Assembly (NCBI RefSeq): GCF_001854805.1
Contig: NZ_MBLO01000191.1
Span: forward strand, 22,726 to 86,725
DNA length: 64,000 nucleotides
Reading direction: 5' to 3'
Origin: Pseudofrankia coriaricola
GTDB taxonomy: Bacteria; Actinomycetota; Actinomycetes; Frankiales; Frankiaceae
Part shown: piece after piece, positions 62,784 to 64,000 of the stretch
How the letters are laid out: the number at the start of each line of letters is the position of its first letter
How positions within the stretch are numbered: position 1 is the first letter of the stretch
Made by a program: the position numbers and the translations under genes
The notes under the pieces: model-generated
The model's input: only the letters and a program-made list of their open reading frames with translations
The model's database searches: none
What the model was told of the DNA's origin: nothing

Positions 62784-63740
62784 TCACCGGTCGTCGCGGC
62801 CCGGGCCTCGCAGGGTGGTCGCGAGGGCCGCGCGGGCGGCCCGGGCCTCGGGGATGGGGAACAGGGGGTAGCAGTGCGGGAGGCCAGGGGCCTCGTGGTA
62901 GTCGATCTCCAGGCCGGCGGCGGCCGCCCGGGCGGCGAGGTGGCGGCTGTCGGGAAGCAGCACGTCATGGGTGCCGCACAGGACGGTGAGCGGCGCGAGG
63001 CCGGTCAGGACGCCGCGTAGCGGGCTGGCGAGCGGGTCGGCCGGGTCGAGGGCGGCGGCCCAGCACCGGCCGGCCTCGGCGAGGCCGGGAATACCGAGCA
63101 TCCGGTCCTTCGCGGCGAGCGCCGGCTGGTCGGGGTCGGTCATCGTCACGTCGAGCCAGGGCGAGACGAGCGCGATCCGGTCCGGCTGGGGCGCGCCGCG
63201 GTCGCGGGCCACCTGCGCGGCGGCGAGCGCGAGGCCGCCACCGGCGGAGTCGCCCATCAGCACGACCCGCGCCGCGCCGGCCTTGTCGGCCCGAGCCTCG
63301 GTCACCAGCTCGGCCAGCAGGCCGGTGACGGCGGGGACGACGTCGGCGGCGACCCCGCGCGGCGCCACCGGGTACATCGGGATCACGAAGCGCGCCGGGA
63401 CGGCGCGGGTGAGCCGCGCGAGCAGGTACCAGTGCCAGCACAGCATCTCGTTCACGTAGCCGCCACCGTGCAGGTAGAGCACCGTGACGCCGGCGCCCGG
63501 CCCGCCGCCCGCCGCCTGGGCCGGGAGGCCCTTCGAGGTGAGCTCGTGGACGGGCCAGCCGGCGCGGTCGGCCACGGTGTGCCGGGTGAGACGGCCGAGC
63601 CAGCGCGGCGCGTCGACGGCGGTCGGGGCCGCCGCCTGGGCGGCGATGCGCGCCCGGATGGCCTCGGCCGTCCAGGCGCGGTCCCCGCCCATGACCGGCA
63701 GCGCGACCGACTCGGCGAGCCGCGCCCGGAGGCTCGGCAC
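62784..63740 (-). CDS. Alpha/beta hydrolase (hormone-sensitive-lipase-like)
   Basis: A 318-residue esterase/lipase. The oxyanion motif HGGG is at 91-94, the nucleophile elbow GDSAGG gives Ser165, Asp lies in GTHDVLLPDS and His in APGLPHCYPLF. This is the HSL/bacterial family IV layout. Start GTG 63740; 6 bases before it ends the small DUF1059 gene, so the two form an operon. Confidence 0.9.
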   Translation of the reverse strand: MPSLRARLAESVALPVMGGDRAWTAEAIRARIAAQAAAPTAVDAPRWLGRLTRHTVADRAGWPVHELTSKGLPAQAAGGGPGAGVTVLYLHGGGYVNEMLCWHWYLLARLTRAVPARFVIPMYPVAPRGVAADVVPAVTGLLAELVTEARADKAGAARVVLMGDSAGGGLALAAAQVARDRGAPQPDRIALVSPWLDVTMTDPDQPALAAKDRMLGIPGLAEAGRCWAAALDPADPLASPLRGVLTGLAPLTVLCGTHDVLLPDSRHLAARAAAAGLEIDYHEAPGLPHCYPLFPIPEARAARAALATTLRGPGRDDR

Positions 63741-63746
63741 GCCCGG

Positions 63747-63893
63747 TCAGAAAGCCATGAAGAGAATGGCGTCGCGGTCGTATTCCAGGTGGGGGTGCTT
63801 CTCGGCCAGGTGGGCCTGGGCCTTCTCGACGAGGTCGTCCTCGTTCTCGCCCACGATCCGCGTGCCGCAGGGGCAGTCAAGAGTCGTCTTCAC
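63747..63893 (-). CDS. DUF1059 family small protein
   Basis: A 48-residue protein starting with GTG 63893 and preceded by AAAGGAGG. It shows the family pattern: KTTLDCPCGTRIVGENEDDL with a CPCG pair, then AQAHLAEKHPHLEYD and a C-terminal hydrophobic FMAF. The Cys pair and HxxxxHP region suggest metal or Fe-S binding, but no function is established. The longer frame to 63992 runs through the 69-bp repeat and is not the real start. Confidence 0.85.
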   Translation of the reverse strand: MKTTLDCPCGTRIVGENEDDLVEKAQAHLAEKHPHLEYDRDAILFMAF

Positions 63894-63907
63894 CGGTGCC
63901 TCCTTTA

Positions 63908-63976
63908 GTGATCCTTGGGACAACGGCCGCCGGGTGTGCGAAGGAAGATCATTTTCGCACACCCTTTGGCCCTCTA
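63908..63976 (+). repeat. 69-bp hairpin repeat, copy 5
   Basis: Arms GGGTGTGCGAA/TTCGCACACCC: compared with copies 2 and 3, C-to-T on the left is matched by G-to-A on the right, keeping the pair. Loop unchanged. It also has CTTGGG in place of CTGGGG near the left end. Confidence 0.9.
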
Positions 63977-64000
63977 GTGATCCTTGGGACAACGGCCGCC
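63977..64000 (+). repeat. 69-bp hairpin repeat, copy 6, cut by the window end
   Basis: Follows copy 5 without spacer; only the first 24 bases are visible, with the same CTTGGG variant as copy 5, indicating that the pair arose by a recent tandem duplication. Confidence 0.85.

Noticed and set aside
36530..64000. The 69-bp repeat as an insertion sequence or as coding DNA
   Set aside because: It is far too short for a transposase and shows no target-site duplications I can verify. Although open in frame on both strands, changes follow base pairing rather than codon positions.

Overview
The window is very GC-rich, with frequent GTG starts, 1-4 base gene overlaps and gene families (LAL-type LuxR regulators, ECF sigma with a DGPF partner, P450, Rieske oxygenase, HTH-PASTA protein) that point to a filamentous actinobacterium. 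A Frankia-like soil organism is my best guess; this is inference from gene content, not a database match.

Layout. 1-2316: end of a chaperone operon (dnaK 3' end, grpE, cbpA-type dnaJ, MerR-like modulator). 2379-7295: one 1638-residue kinase/AAA/GAF/GGDEF signalling protein, divergent from an ArsR-like regulator and a small membrane protein. 8428-11734: hotdog protein, a decayed luciferase-like remnant, and a divergent AraC regulator/aldo-keto reductase pair. 11985-17846: OmpR-type two-component system divergent from a MacAB-like export operon. 17889-25267: amidohydrolase, large LuxR regulator, ECF42-type sigma factor with its DGPF partner, an isomerase remnant and a VOC protein. 25511-30571: rsgA, P450, a gene graveyard (GNAT and PLP-decarboxylase pieces) and a LuxR-type regulator. 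30675-36456: PIG-L deacetylase, Ser/Thr kinase, CHAP peptidoglycan hydrolase, VOC protein, HTH-PASTA protein. 36457-41125: two tandem copies of a 69-bp hairpin repeat, a hairpin-rich gene-free stretch, Rieske oxygenase, SRPBCC-like protein, FAD-linked oxidase, and a third repeat copy. 41126-45847: ABC exporter + TlpA + CcdA operon, divergent from a MarR fusion protein. 45869-51104: tandem hotdog thioesterase, secreted DUF5995 protein, and a PAS/GAF sensor that ends after its phospho-acceptor helix region. 51229-56902: a guanidine-I (ykkC) riboswitch, a ureohydrolase best read as guanidine hydrolase, a NitT/TauT-type ABC importer and a PadR regulator. 57218-63893: FAD monooxygenase, two paralogous membrane proteins, a NarL-type two-component system, alpha/beta hydrolase and a DUF1059 protein, followed by two more repeat copies (the last cut by the window end).

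The best-supported functional system is the guanidine operon: riboswitch senses guanidine, importer brings it in, hydrolase splits it to urea and ammonia. The most unusual non-coding signal is the 69-bp repeat: six copies (one partial), all in the same orientation, with a hairpin whose arms change in a compensatory way between copies while the 11-nt loop stays constant.
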